Source: JBFLYH01 sp964630235
Lineage (GTDB): Bacteria; Oederibacteriota; JAAXVQ01; JAUVAV01
DNA: 64,000 nt
NCBI GenBank assembly: GCA_964630235.1
Contig: CAZVUO010000005.1
Location: forward strand, 1 to 64,000
Direction: 5' to 3'
The translations under genes were made by a program, and so were the position numbers. Positions 52,508 through 61,693 of this stretch are shown here, piece after piece. Position 1 is the first letter of the stretch; each line of letters begins with the position of its first letter. The notes beneath the pieces were generated by a model, which was not told where the DNA came from, ran no database searches, and saw only the letters and a program-made list of their open reading frames with translations.

Positions 52508-53563
52508 ATGAATAGGGTTTTAACCTACCCAATGGTAATGGTCATCGTTATCACCCTCGCCTCGATGTTGGGAACCGGTTGTGGAAAGAACACGATGGGT
52601 CCAACCGCTCCCACGGCCTTGGTCGCCCAGCAAGCTGGTGGTTCGCACATCGCCTCTGCGGATTCGGTTTCTTTGCCTGGCGTTGAAGGTGGGACAGTCG
52701 AAGCGGCCTGTCATGGCAAGGGAGGCGGTAAAAAGTGGAGCGAACACTACTACCATCATTATCTCGGACTCTTCAATTACGGGCAAGTTAAACGATGGAC
52801 GATGTTCGTCATCCGGGATTGGTTCCAAGACCCGGAACTGATCACCACCGTTGACAACATCCTTTCCTCCCGGCTCTTTTTCATCGTTACGTTTAAATGC
52901 GGCGTCGGCCCGCTCATGTTTTTAGAAGGCTTGAAGATTATGGCGGAGACCTGGTTCCCGGGACTCGGGACCAATCCTGCCCAATGCACCGCGGAAATCA
53001 CCCTTCTGCCTTACCAGTGGGACCCACACAGCGGATTTTACGGTGCGTTTTTGTCCGAGTGGGGCAACGGGCGCAATTATCACTTGACCAGTTATACCCC
53101 CAAGAACGATAAAATCGAAATGTTCACTGGTTCCTCGATTAACAACATTTATAAAAATGAAAAACCGATAGATACCATTAGTTGGGAGTATAATTTTATC
53201 GCGAATACAACGAACAATCCCACGGGCGTAGATAAGTCCTTGGTTTTGAGTTTTGCCAATATGTATCCCGAGGACCGCCTGATTCTTTTCGCGTATAATC
53301 CGCAATTTTTCCAGAGGGGCGATGAAAAGGTCATCGCGAACGAAGTGTGGGCGTCCACGAAAAATAAAAGCGCGCGCTGCCTCATTGTGTCCCAGGACAC
53401 CAATCTGCTCAATATGGATCTGCAGTTCGACGCCACCGGCGCGGGCGGCGGCACTGTGGCCGTGCGGAATTGGCGCGGCTTTGTTGACCAGTATGTCTTT
53501 GTCGTGAAGGCCAACGGACACGGCTATTACACGAAAAACGGCGGCAAAAAGCACAATTTCTAA
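52508..53563 (+). CDS. Predicted lipoprotein of unknown function
   Basis: 351 residues from the ATG at 52508, with GAGGGGAG 9 nt upstream; the ATG at 52499 abuts the SD. The signal sequence ends at LGTGCGK, a lipobox-like site with Leu one place off the norm. After a low-complexity stretch comes a His/Tyr-rich segment (SEHYYHHYLG) and a mainly beta domain rich in aromatic and Asn residues. I recognise no family. It is flanked by an AT-rich promoter island and a strong terminator, so it is a single-gene transcript. Confidence 0.7.
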   Translation: MNRVLTYPMVMVIVITLASMLGTGCGKNTMGPTAPTALVAQQAGGSHIASADSVSLPGVEGGTVEAACHGKGGGKKWSEHYYHHYLGLFNYGQVKRWTMFVIRDWFQDPELITTVDNILSSRLFFIVTFKCGVGPLMFLEGLKIMAETWFPGLGTNPAQCTAEITLLPYQWDPHSGFYGAFLSEWGNGRNYHLTSYTPKNDKIEMFTGSSINNIYKNEKPIDTISWEYNFIANTTNNPTGVDKSLVLSFANMYPEDRLILFAYNPQFFQRGDEKVIANEVWASTKNKSARCLIVSQDTNLLNMDLQFDATGAGGGTVAVRNWRGFVDQYVFVVKANGHGYYTKNGGKKHNF

Positions 53564-53588
53564 GCCTTTCTTTTTGCTATTAGACTGG

Positions 53589-53630
53589 GCCCAGGACTGG
53601 TAAGATGAAGTCCTGGGCTTTGTTATTTTT
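53589..53630 (+). terminator. Intrinsic terminator after the lipoprotein gene
   Basis: GCCCAGGACT (53589-53598) pairs perfectly with AGTCCTGGGC (53609-53618), followed by a T-rich tract to 53630. An in-frame ATG at 53605 lies in its loop, which argues against using it as a start for the next gene. Confidence 0.92.
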
Positions 53631-53673
53631 AGCCAAGCGGAAAAGTCTTCGCGCGGGATGCGATGGGGAGCGT

Positions 53674-55869
53674 ATGAGGATAAGCGGTCCGCGAATCATG
53701 AGCTGGATCTTTCTGGGGGCAGTGCTGGAAGGTTTGTTGCTGGCATCGGCCTGGGCTGATCCGGTCAATCCCAGAACCTATTATTCGGGGTCCAATGCCC
53801 GCGCCTTGGCCTTGGACACGCATCGGAACCGGCTTTATGTCGGGGTTGATTCCGCGACGAACAACCTGCTTGTATTTACGCTCGACAGCAACGGCGATAC
53901 AACCAACGCGGTTACGGCGCATACCTACGATGCCGGCCGCACGGTAGCCATGAGCCTGGATGCCCGGCGTAACCGCCTCTATTTAGCCAATAATGTTCTC
54001 TTGACGGATAACGAGATTAATATTGTGACTTTAATGTCCAACGGAGATCCGTCCGGCGTCAGCGGCCACAATCTTTCATCGGGCATCGCCCAGGCCTTGG
54101 TCCTGGACGCTCAGCGCAACCGCCTTTATGTGGGCCTGGGAGATGCGTTGGTCGGCCTGGCCATGATCAGGTTGACTCCCCAAGGGAATTTTGATTCCTC
54201 GGTCACGTACGGGACAAACAACCGGGTGAACGCGCTGGCGCTGGACGCGGCGCGCGACAAACTCTACTTGGGATACAACAACGGCGCGGTGGGAACTTGC
54301 GATTTGGATGCCAATGGCGAGGTGGTCGGCATCAATAATACCCGGACGGCCGGATCAGGGCATGTGACCAGTCTGGCGCTCAACAGCTTCGACAATTGCC
54401 TGTATGTCGCCGCCAACAATACTATCCTTTACACGTTTCCGCTGATGCCGGATGGCTCCGCGGATCCTGGCGAATTAGCCGCTTCCCCCAATTCTTTTAC
54501 GATCGCCTGGACCCCGAATGGTCTGCTGGCGGACGCGACGCGCCGCCGGCTTTACTTTGGAACAGCCGTGACCGGCACCGATGATCTGCGCTGGATTGAT
54601 CTGGATTCCGGAGGCATTCCCAACGGCACTGTTTTTTTCGCGACCGCCAATGACGTGAGGGCTTTGGCCATGGACGCGGAGCGCCGCAAGTTTTACACCA
54701 CCGCGGCGACGAACAACGTGTATTTTGACCTTACCGAGCCGGGAATGCCTTACTTGCTGATCAATCACGGTGCTGCCACCACGGCGCAAGAGGAAGTTGA
54801 ACTTCACTGGAGCGTGCCGAACGCCCATTTTGTCCTGGTGGAAGGCACATCCGATCTGGTGAATTATTATTTCCCGGTCACGTTCGCCGCAAACACGGTT
54901 TTCGATCAATGGCATTCGACCGATGACAGCCGTTGGAGCAATGTCGCGGGCACCCGGGCCAATACCCTGACTGTCAGAGCGCGGCTGACCAGCGGCGCGG
55001 GTTTGAAAACCGTCCGTGTGTGGTTCCGGGAAGACGCGGGGATCGTCAATGGCGGTGCGGTTTCGCACTACCGCGAAACCTTCATCACCCTAAACGGAGA
55101 CACGCCGACTTTTACGCCCACGTTCACCCGGTCGCCCACCGTCACGCCCACGCCGACCCATACCATTTCCCCCAGCCCAACATGCACGCCATCGGTTACC
55201 GGAACCGCGACTGGAACCGGCACGGTTACGGCTACCGCGACCCTCAGTCCTACTGGATCACCATCCGGTTCGCCTACGGCCACTTCGACCTTGACCTTCA
55301 CGACAACCGGCACGCCTACTGGCACGCCTTCGGCCACTGCCACGGCCACGGGCACTCCGACCCCGAGCGCCAGTTCAACATCCTCGGTGACCTTGACGCG
55401 GACGCCTTCGTTCACTTTTACCGCCACCCATACGGCTTCTTCCACACCTTCGCCGGTTGTCACGGCCACACCCACCGATACCGGCACCCAAACCTCCACC
55501 ATCACGCCGACCTGTACCGTCACGCCTACGATTACACAAACAAGGACGCAAACACCCACCCTGCCGCCGACAGCCACGCCAACACCGGGCGTGCTTTTCT
55601 ACCTGGACAGGAATCAATTCCGGCCTGCCAGGGAAAGTCTGGGTCTGAAGGTCGGTCTGCTGGACGGCCAATCAGCCGAAATCCGGGTCTTGACCTTGAC
55701 CGGACGCCTGGTCAGACAGTTGGCCGTATCCCCACCGCCAGGGGGTTATGTGCAGTTGTACTGGGACGGCCGCAACCAGGATGGGGAACAAGCCGCTTCG
55801 GGGATTTATTTTATCGTGTTTGAATCCCCGAATTACCGCGTGGTTCGCAAAGTGCTGGTGATCAAATGA
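53674..55869 (+). CDS. Exported beta-propeller-like protein with Thr-Pro stalk and FlgD-like Ig domain
   Basis: About 731 residues. ATG 53674 with GGGGAG is chosen; the frame is open from 53605, inside the terminator. Signal peptide WIFLGAVLEGLLLASAWA. Residues about 25-390 have propeller-like repeats (ALALDTHRNRLYVG, ALVLDAQRNRLYVG, ALALDAARDKLYLG). A beta domain follows, then a Thr/Pro/Ser stalk of about 165 residues, then a terminal Ig module (VRQLAVSPPPGG, WDGRNQDGEQAASG). The YPNPFNP motif is replaced by LDRNQFRP. It overlaps the barrel gene downstream by ATGA, suggesting that the two act together. Confidence 0.8.
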   Translation: MRISGPRIMSWIFLGAVLEGLLLASAWADPVNPRTYYSGSNARALALDTHRNRLYVGVDSATNNLLVFTLDSNGDTTNAVTAHTYDAGRTVAMSLDARRNRLYLANNVLLTDNEINIVTLMSNGDPSGVSGHNLSSGIAQALVLDAQRNRLYVGLGDALVGLAMIRLTPQGNFDSSVTYGTNNRVNALALDAARDKLYLGYNNGAVGTCDLDANGEVVGINNTRTAGSGHVTSLALNSFDNCLYVAANNTILYTFPLMPDGSADPGELAASPNSFTIAWTPNGLLADATRRRLYFGTAVTGTDDLRWIDLDSGGIPNGTVFFATANDVRALAMDAERRKFYTTAATNNVYFDLTEPGMPYLLINHGAATTAQEEVELHWSVPNAHFVLVEGTSDLVNYYFPVTFAANTVFDQWHSTDDSRWSNVAGTRANTLTVRARLTSGAGLKTVRVWFREDAGIVNGGAVSHYRETFITLNGDTPTFTPTFTRSPTVTPTPTHTISPSPTCTPSVTGTATGTGTVTATATLSPTGSPSGSPTATSTLTFTTTGTPTGTPSATATATGTPTPSASSTSSVTLTRTPSFTFTATHTASSTPSPVVTATPTDTGTQTSTITPTCTVTPTITQTRTQTPTLPPTATPTPGVLFYLDRNQFRPARESLGLKVGLLDGQSAEIRVLTLTGRLVRQLAVSPPPGGYVQLYWDGRNQDGEQAASGIYFIVFESPNYRVVRKVLVIK
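55087..55590 (+). repeat. Second Thr-Pro repeat stalk
   Basis: Low-complexity T/P/S/A codons with no long exact DNA duplication, more diverged than the tract at the left end of the window. Overlapping open frames on both strands here are by-products of the codon pattern. Confidence 0.8.
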
Positions 55870-58091
55870 AGCGCCTGTTCAGAATGATCTTGCTGACCGT
55901 TTGCGCCGTGTGGTTGCCGGTTCATTGGTGCGAAGCGGGAGAGGGAACCGCCGGCGCGGATTTTCTGCGCCTGCTTCCCGGCGCCCGGTCCGCGTCCCTG
56001 GCCGGGAGCTATGCGGCCATCGGGCAGGACGCGGAAGCGCTTTTTGACAATCCCGCGGGTATCCTGGGACTGCTGAACCCGCAAATTGGATTGAGCCATC
56101 TCGCGTGGTGGGAAGGCATTACCTATGACGCCTTGTGGGGTGTACAACCTTTGGGCGACGCGGGTGCGATCGGTTTGTCCGCAGCCTGGCTTAACGTGGC
56201 GCCCTTCAACAGCACGGAAGACCCCGCCGCGTCGTCGGTTCAGGCATGGAATTTCCTTTTGGGCGGCAGCTACGCCTATAAACTGAGCCGCGCCCTGTCC
56301 TGCGGCGCGCAGGTGAAAAGCTTGCTGTCGCGCCTGGATGAGGCACAATCCTGGGGGCTGGCCTTGGATGCAGGCGTTCAATATTTCATGAACAACGATC
56401 AATTGGTCCTTTCCGGGGCTTTGCGGGAATTGGGCATGATGGCGCCCTACCAGAGCGTTTCGGATCCCTTGCCCCTGTCTGGGGTGTTTGGAGTCGGTTA
56501 TTTCTTCTGGCCGGACGAACCATGGCGTTTCTCACTGGCTGCGGAGGGGCAGCTGCCACTGGCCGGCATGCCCTCTCTGGCGCTCGGGGTCGAAGGCTGG
56601 GCGGAAAATTTTTTGGCTGTGCGGGCTGGCGTCAAATCCTCCCAGAATGCCGGCGATTGGCTGACCCTGGGGGCGGGTATCCGCTGGCAGGGATTGCATG
56701 TGGATTATGCTTTAACCCCCGTGGGAGAGATGGGCTGGGTGCACAGGGTTTCGCTAGCTTATGATTTTGGCAGTCAGCGGCGTCTGGCCAGGCCTAAACT
56801 CACGGTGGTCATGACCGTCCAGGAGTTTGTCTATCCGGATGGGGAACCGGGGTACAATGTACAATTGGTCCCGACCGCCGCCGTGGCGGCGGGTCTCGAC
56901 CGCTGGGACGCCGTGATTCTCGAAACCGCCACCCGCCGGATCGTCTACCGCAGCAACGGTGAGAAACAACTGCCCTTGGTGTTGACCTGGAAAGGCGTGG
57001 ATGAGGCGGGAACGCGCGTGAACGTGGAAGGGTATTATACCTTTCAGGTACGCGTGGTGGACCAACAGGGATACGTCGCCAAGGTCGAGGGGGAAATCCT
57101 GCCGATTTCGATTACCGCGCTGCCCAAACTCAAAGCGATGCCGCGGGATATTTTTGCCGGCCAGGTTACCTTCCGCCCAAGAGCCGGCGAGGACCTGAGG
57201 GAATGGTCCATCGAGATTGTGGATTCCGACGGACGCGTGCTTAAACGCTATTTGGGCCAGGGTGCGATTCCCAAGGATTTCGCCTGGGACGGCACGGACG
57301 ATAAAAAACGACTGGTGGCGGTGAAGACCGGCTATCATTTCCGGCTGCGGACCAAGGACCGCCAGGACAATGAAATGAAGAGCACGGCTCCCCTGATTGT
57401 GATCGACGCGGGCACCAAGGCCTATACCGACCAGGCCGCGGCGCTTCCCGAACAAGTTCCGTTCCACTTTGAACCGACGGATATCAAGGTCAAACGCTGG
57501 GTTTTCAGCATTGTGGATATCGGCAGCGGAAAAAACGTCCGCTCTTTCGAGGGGTCGGCGCCCCTGCCGGAAACATTGGTGTGGGATTCAAAGGACGAAC
57601 AAGGGCGCTATGTCTCCTCGCGGGAAAAATACAGTTATGTGTTGCAGATGCAGGATTCATTGGGCAATGTTTGGCAGCAAGCCGCTCCCATCGGTTCCAC
57701 TTCGGTTCGCGTGATTTCCTCGGGTGCGGCCCCTACGCTCAAAGTGGAGGAGATCCTGTTTGATTTTAACCGGGCGGAACTCAAACTGGCTGTTTTCGAA
57801 AAATTGAGAAAGATCGTCGATCTGGTGCGCGCGCATCCGGAAAAGACCGCCCGCCTGCTGATTGAAGGACACACGGATGAGATTGGTACAGACGCCTACA
57901 ACCAGGAATTATCGCTCAAACGCGCCAAGATGGTCATGCGCTATCTGGTGGAGGACGAAGGGTTGCCTTCGGGCCTGATTCAAACCCGGGGATTTGGCAA
58001 GACCAGACCGCTGTATACGGGAGATGCGCCCGAGAGCCGCGCCAAGAACCGGCGGGTGGAAGTCACCCTTATCCTTTCGGCGGAACCGTAA
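55866..58091 (+). CDS. PorV-like barrel with Ig modules and canonical OmpA-like domain
   Basis: 741 residues with a signal peptide. The barrel signature is PGARSASLAGSYAAIGQDAEAL and FDNPAGI. Three FlgD-like Ig modules follow (about residues 325-420, 440-530 and 540-615). The OmpA domain is intact: FDFNRAEL, the ligand-binding IEGHTDEIGTDAYNQELS and LKRAKMVMRYL, and AKNRRVEVTL. It should bind diaminopimelate in peptidoglycan and so anchor the envelope. Coupled by ATGA to the propeller/stalk protein. Confidence 0.85.
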   Translation: MKRLFRMILLTVCAVWLPVHWCEAGEGTAGADFLRLLPGARSASLAGSYAAIGQDAEALFDNPAGILGLLNPQIGLSHLAWWEGITYDALWGVQPLGDAGAIGLSAAWLNVAPFNSTEDPAASSVQAWNFLLGGSYAYKLSRALSCGAQVKSLLSRLDEAQSWGLALDAGVQYFMNNDQLVLSGALRELGMMAPYQSVSDPLPLSGVFGVGYFFWPDEPWRFSLAAEGQLPLAGMPSLALGVEGWAENFLAVRAGVKSSQNAGDWLTLGAGIRWQGLHVDYALTPVGEMGWVHRVSLAYDFGSQRRLARPKLTVVMTVQEFVYPDGEPGYNVQLVPTAAVAAGLDRWDAVILETATRRIVYRSNGEKQLPLVLTWKGVDEAGTRVNVEGYYTFQVRVVDQQGYVAKVEGEILPISITALPKLKAMPRDIFAGQVTFRPRAGEDLREWSIEIVDSDGRVLKRYLGQGAIPKDFAWDGTDDKKRLVAVKTGYHFRLRTKDRQDNEMKSTAPLIVIDAGTKAYTDQAAALPEQVPFHFEPTDIKVKRWVFSIVDIGSGKNVRSFEGSAPLPETLVWDSKDEQGRYVSSREKYSYVLQMQDSLGNVWQQAAPIGSTSVRVISSGAAPTLKVEEILFDFNRAELKLAVFEKLRKIVDLVRAHPEKTARLLIEGHTDEIGTDAYNQELSLKRAKMVMRYLVEDEGLPSGLIQTRGFGKTRPLYTGDAPESRAKNRRVEVTLILSAEP

Positions 58092-58140
58092 CCGGGTGCT
58101 TATTTTGGATCGGCGGGGATGGCGGACGCCGGAATTTTGC

Positions 58141-58170
58141 TTGCAGCCTTTTTGATCCGCTCAGTATAAT
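58141..58170 (+). promoter_or_regulatory. Promoter of accA
   Basis: TTGCAG (58141-58146), an 18-bp spacer and a perfect TATAAT (58165-58170), 40 nt before the accA ATG. Confidence 0.5.
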
Positions 58171-58209
58171 GACACCCTAATCCTGCAGGCGCTTATCTAG
58201 GAGCTGAAC

Positions 58210-59268
58210 ATGGTGATTGATGGTGGTTTGGAATTTGAGAGGCCGCTGGTGGAATTGGAACGGCGGATCGAGGAATTGCGCAGTTTTACGAGCGGGCAGC
58301 AGTTGAATCTGGACCAGGAACTGGTGCAAATGGAAGAGCGCGCGCGCAAACTGCGCGAGGAAATTTATTCCAATTTGAGTCCATGGCAGATCGTTCAGGT
58401 CAGCCGGCACCCTCAGCGGCCGCACACGCTGGATTACATTCAAGGGATTTTTAACGACTTTCAGGAATTGCACGGCGATCGGGCGTTCATTGACGACCGG
58501 GCCATGATCGGCGGGATGGCTTGGCTGGACGGCCGTCCGTGCGTGGTGATCGGCACCCAAAAGGGCAAAGACACCAAAGAGAACCTCGCCTATAATTTTG
58601 GCTTGCCTCTCCCCGAAGGCTACCGCAAGGCATTGCGCCTCATGAAGTTGGCGGAAAAATTCCATGTTCCCGTCATCACGTTTATTGATACGGCAGGCGC
58701 GTTTCCGGGCATGGAGGGGGAAGAACGGGGGGTGGCCGAGGCAATTGCGCGAAATCTCCGGGAAATGTCCGTTCTAAGAACGCCGATCCTGGTGGTGGTC
58801 ATCGGCGAGGGAGGGAGCGGGGGAGCATTGGGGATCGGCGTGGGCGATTACGTTCTCATGCTTTCCAATGCCATGTACACAGTCATCACACCCGAGGGAT
58901 GCGCCGCCATTCTATGGAAAGACCGCTCCGCGGCGCCGCGGGCGGCTGAAATTCTCAAACTGACGGCGCCGCATCTCAAGGAACTTAGGGTGATTGACGA
59001 GATTGTCGAGGAACCGGTGGGAGGCGCGCACCGCGAACCCAAAGTGGTGATGGAACGCGTGAAGGCCAAGTTGAGCGAGCAGCTTCAGCGCCTGACCCTC
59101 CTGCCGACCGACAACCTCCTGGAAATGCGCTATGCCAAGTATCGCCGCATGGGATTCTTGCAGGACGCGGAACCCTTGTCCGACGCGGCGGCGGGCTCGA
59201 ATGGAGACGGCCCCTCGGCCGCTCCCGGCCAAGAGCAGAATTCCGCTCCGAATCATGCCAAATCATAA
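58210..59268 (+). CDS. accA: Acetyl-CoA carboxylase carboxyltransferase alpha subunit
   Basis: 352 residues with AGGAG 6 nt upstream. Core motifs: FERPLVELERRIEEL, HPQRPHTLDYI, IGTQKGKDTKEN, FGLPLPEGYRKALRLM, FIDTAGAFPGMEGEERG, IGEGGSGGALGIG and TPEGCAAILWKD. It transfers CO2 from carboxybiotin to acetyl-CoA with AccD. accD is not in the window. The tail after residue 320 is low-complexity Ala/Ser/Pro and overlaps the next gene by 14 bp. Confidence 0.96.
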   Translation: MVIDGGLEFERPLVELERRIEELRSFTSGQQLNLDQELVQMEERARKLREEIYSNLSPWQIVQVSRHPQRPHTLDYIQGIFNDFQELHGDRAFIDDRAMIGGMAWLDGRPCVVIGTQKGKDTKENLAYNFGLPLPEGYRKALRLMKLAEKFHVPVITFIDTAGAFPGMEGEERGVAEAIARNLREMSVLRTPILVVVIGEGGSGGALGIGVGDYVLMLSNAMYTVITPEGCAAILWKDRSAAPRAAEILKLTAPHLKELRVIDEIVEEPVGGAHREPKVVMERVKAKLSEQLQRLTLLPTDNLLEMRYAKYRRMGFLQDAEPLSDAAAGSNGDGPSAAPGQEQNSAPNHAKS

Positions 59269-59977
59269 AACCCAGAAACATCACGTGTGGCGCTCGGCCG
59301 TCTGTGGTCTTTGCCTGCTCTCCGGTTTTTTTCAGATGCCTTTTTCCGGGATGGCACAGACGCAGGAGGAAAGCGGGGAAGAACCCCGGCGGCGCCTGAC
59401 TATTGTTCTCGATCCGGGGCACGGTGGGCGGGATCGGGGGTTAGCCGAAAAAGAGGACGAACCGCGAAGCGAAAATGTCCGGATGCTGCAACTCGCGGTC
59501 GAGTTGAAAAGCCGGCTGGAAAAACGCAATCTGAACGTTTTTTTGACCCGGACGGGGGACGAGTCCTATTCCTTGCTGGACCGCGGAAGCCTGGCCAACC
59601 GAAAGAACGCAGATGTCTTCTTGAGTCTTCACCAAGGCCGGCAGGCTGGAAACCGCCAACCTCCCGTCCGGATTTTTTTATATCGGCCTCCGGCAACCAA
59701 GGAGAAGCGGACGCGCGCCTTAAGCGGACGCCTGGTCTCCTGGGATGACGCTCAATCGGCTTTCCGTCCGCAAAGCCGAAAATTGGCCGAGAGCCTGCGT
59801 ACGCTCTGGGCCGGACACGCCGCCGAGATCATTGAAGTTCCCGTGGCAGTGCTTGCGGGAGTGAACCATCCGGCGGTGATGGTGGAATTGCCGCCTGCGG
59901 CGAAGGACTGGCAGCGGGATGCGGAACGCCTTTCGCAGGGACTTGAAAAATATCTGCTTAACCGGCGGGCCCCATGA
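59255..59977 (+). CDS. N-acetylmuramoyl-L-alanine amidase (Amidase_3)
   Basis: 240 residues from the ATG at 59255, inside the accA end. A signal peptide precedes the catalytic domain. Zinc ligands and catalytic residues fit VLDPGHGGRDRG (His), RSENVRMLQLAVEL (Glu), SLHQGR (His) and PAVMVELPP (Glu). It cleaves the amide between MurNAc and the stem peptide in the periplasm. SLHQGR is divergent from the usual SIHAN. It overlaps the GerMN gene by ATGA. Confidence 0.85.
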   Translation: MPNHKTQKHHVWRSAVCGLCLLSGFFQMPFSGMAQTQEESGEEPRRRLTIVLDPGHGGRDRGLAEKEDEPRSENVRMLQLAVELKSRLEKRNLNVFLTRTGDESYSLLDRGSLANRKNADVFLSLHQGRQAGNRQPPVRIFLYRPPATKEKRTRALSGRLVSWDDAQSAFRPQSRKLAESLRTLWAGHAAEIIEVPVAVLAGVNHPAVMVELPPAAKDWQRDAERLSQGLEKYLLNRRAP

Positions 59978-60534
59978 CCAGCAAACACCGTTCCGAATGG
60001 ATACCCTCGGTCCTGGCGGTTGCCGGGGTCGCCTTGCTGGTGGCGCTGGGGTGGTGGCTGGTCAACTGGTCGGGGCAAGCGCGCGAAGCCGTACCGGGCA
60101 GCGGCGCCGAGGCGGCCTCGCGCACGTTGAAACTGTATTACGCGACGGACAATCCCCGGCAGTTCAAGGCCGAATCAGTGCGGGTGCCTGAAACGGGATC
60201 GCTGCGCGTCCAGGTCAAACACCTCCTGGATCAATTTGTTTCTCGGGCAGCGCAAGATGATCCACGGATGTGGCCGCTGCCTCTCAAAGTACGCGCCGTC
60301 TATCTGCGCGGCGGGGGGATGCTGGTGGTTGACTTTGAAAAACCCGTCCAGTATAATCAAGCCGTTAGCGCGCAAGAAGAGCTGCTGATGATCCGTTCGC
60401 TGCTTAAAACCCTAACGATGAATTTTTCCGAAGTGAAAACGGTGCGGTTATTAATCGGCGGGCAGGAGGCGGAAACCTTGGCCGGCCATCTGGATATTTC
60501 CCGAACGTTGGCGCTGGAAGATTTTACTTGGTAA
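59974..60534 (+). CDS. GerMN-domain protein
   Basis: 186 residues with one N-terminal membrane anchor (VLAVAGVALLVALGWWLVNW). A GerMN domain follows: LKLYYATDNPRQ, VKHLLDQFV, KVRAVYLRGGGMLVVDFEK, SAQEELLMIRSLLKTLT and VRLLIGGQEAETLAGHLD. Family members bind envelope or spore-cortex components. Linkage with an amidase supports a role in peptidoglycan remodelling. Confidence 0.85.
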   Translation: MTSKHRSEWIPSVLAVAGVALLVALGWWLVNWSGQAREAVPGSGAEAASRTLKLYYATDNPRQFKAESVRVPETGSLRVQVKHLLDQFVSRAAQDDPRMWPLPLKVRAVYLRGGGMLVVDFEKPVQYNQAVSAQEELLMIRSLLKTLTMNFSEVKTVRLLIGGQEAETLAGHLDISRTLALEDFTW

Positions 60535-60562
60535 TACTGACGATTGAGAGGGGACGCGTGGC

Positions 60563-61018
60563 ATGAATCCAAGTTTGAAATCTCCAGCTGATCAACCGGC
60601 AGGGCAAATGCCAAGCGGTTGTCTGGTGGGCGGGACCATCGTTGTCTTGCTGGTATTGGTCCTATTGACGATCGCTCTCGTGGTCGTGTTCCGCAAGCCA
60701 GCCAATCTCATGAAGTACGGGTTGGTCCAGGCGATGGACCAGATCGAGACCCAGTTGGCGAGGGAAAGAACCCTGCCGGCGGAACAATACCAGGAATTGA
60801 AAGTCTACGCGGCGGCTGGCAAGACCTTTGTCTCCGAACAAAATCTTAATGACCGCGCGAATCTCGCGCGTGCCTCGGTTGTTGTCCGGGCCTTCCGTCA
60901 GGCTTTGCGGGATAACGTGATTGATCGCGAGGAATTGGCGGCCATCCGGTCGGCAATTTGGCGGGCCAATATCCCGCTGCCAGTCCAGCCAAAAAATCCT
61001 TCGGCCCAACAGCGTTGA
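60563..61018 (+). CDS. Single-span membrane protein, unknown
   Basis: 151 residues. GAGAGGGGA lies 9 nt upstream. A strong helix (LVGGTIVVLLVLVLLTIALVVVF, residues 20-42) is followed by a predicted all-helical extracytoplasmic or cytoplasmic domain rich in Ala, Arg and Glu. No family recognised. The stop is 19 nt before a tRNA gene. Confidence 0.6.
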   Translation: MNPSLKSPADQPAGQMPSGCLVGGTIVVLLVLVLLTIALVVVFRKPANLMKYGLVQAMDQIETQLARERTLPAEQYQELKVYAAAGKTFVSEQNLNDRANLARASVVVRAFRQALRDNVIDREELAAIRSAIWRANIPLPVQPKNPSAQQR

Positions 61019-61037
61019 CACTTTGCGCGGTCATCGA

Positions 61038-61112
<75 letters not shown>

Positions 61113-61160
61113 CTTTTTGTGCGCGCGAGGGCGAGTTTTAGCGAAAGGAATAGTGAACGC

Positions 61161-61679
61161 ATGAGCCGATTCGGCCGGTTGGGTCTTGTCCTGATGGGGT
61201 TGCAGTTGGCGCTGGGCTCTCCCGCTCTCTGCGAAGCCAAAAAAAAATCCTCCTATGCCATCAAACCCGAAGAAGTCAAGGTCGTCCAAACGGATGCCCG
61301 CCAGCACCCCTGGGGGGTGGGGCTGATCATCGGGGATCCAACCGGCGTGACCGTGAAATACTGGCTGAACGCGCAAAACGCCTGGGAATTTTCACTGGGA
61401 TCCCAGCTTTCGTTAGCCGGTGTGGGCGCCCATGCGGATTATTTGCTCCATATTCCCGTGATTTCGGATGCCCCCGAAGCTCCGATATACATCGGCGGCG
61501 GGGCCTTCCTTGGAGGCGGCGGGGATCAATTCACCGCGGGCCTTCGGGGCGTAGCGGGCATGACCTACATATTCTCCGAACCTTTTGACATCTTTATGCA
61601 GTTGTCTCCGACGCTGACGGTTTCCCCCCGGATTGATTTCTATTTCACCTTTTCCATCGGCGGAAGAATTTACCTCTAA
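61161..61679 (+). CDS. Small outer-membrane beta-barrel-like protein
   Basis: 172 residues from the ATG at 61161. The signal peptide (GLVLMGLQLALGSPALCEA) is followed by amphipathic strands (GVGLIIGDPTGVTVKYWL, WEFSLGSQLSLAGVGAHADYLL, PIYIGGGAFLGGG, DFYFTFSIGGRIYL). The terminal aromatic/hydrophobic strand fits an eight-strand barrel ending. Function is unknown. Confidence 0.7.
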   Translation: MSRFGRLGLVLMGLQLALGSPALCEAKKKSSYAIKPEEVKVVQTDARQHPWGVGLIIGDPTGVTVKYWLNAQNAWEFSLGSQLSLAGVGAHADYLLHIPVISDAPEAPIYIGGGAFLGGGGDQFTAGLRGVAGMTYIFSEPFDIFMQLSPTLTVSPRIDFYFTFSIGGRIYL

Positions 61680-61693
61680 CCTTAAAAAAAATA

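Noticed and set aside
54933..55823. 296-residue second-frame product through the Thr-Pro stalk (His/Arg-rich)
   Set aside because: Low-complexity codon repeats keep other frames open; the annotated frame has the signal peptide and domains.
61015..61020. TTGACA in front of the tRNA-Gly
   Set aside because: A -10 box at 16-18 bp would fall inside the tRNA and none is present there.
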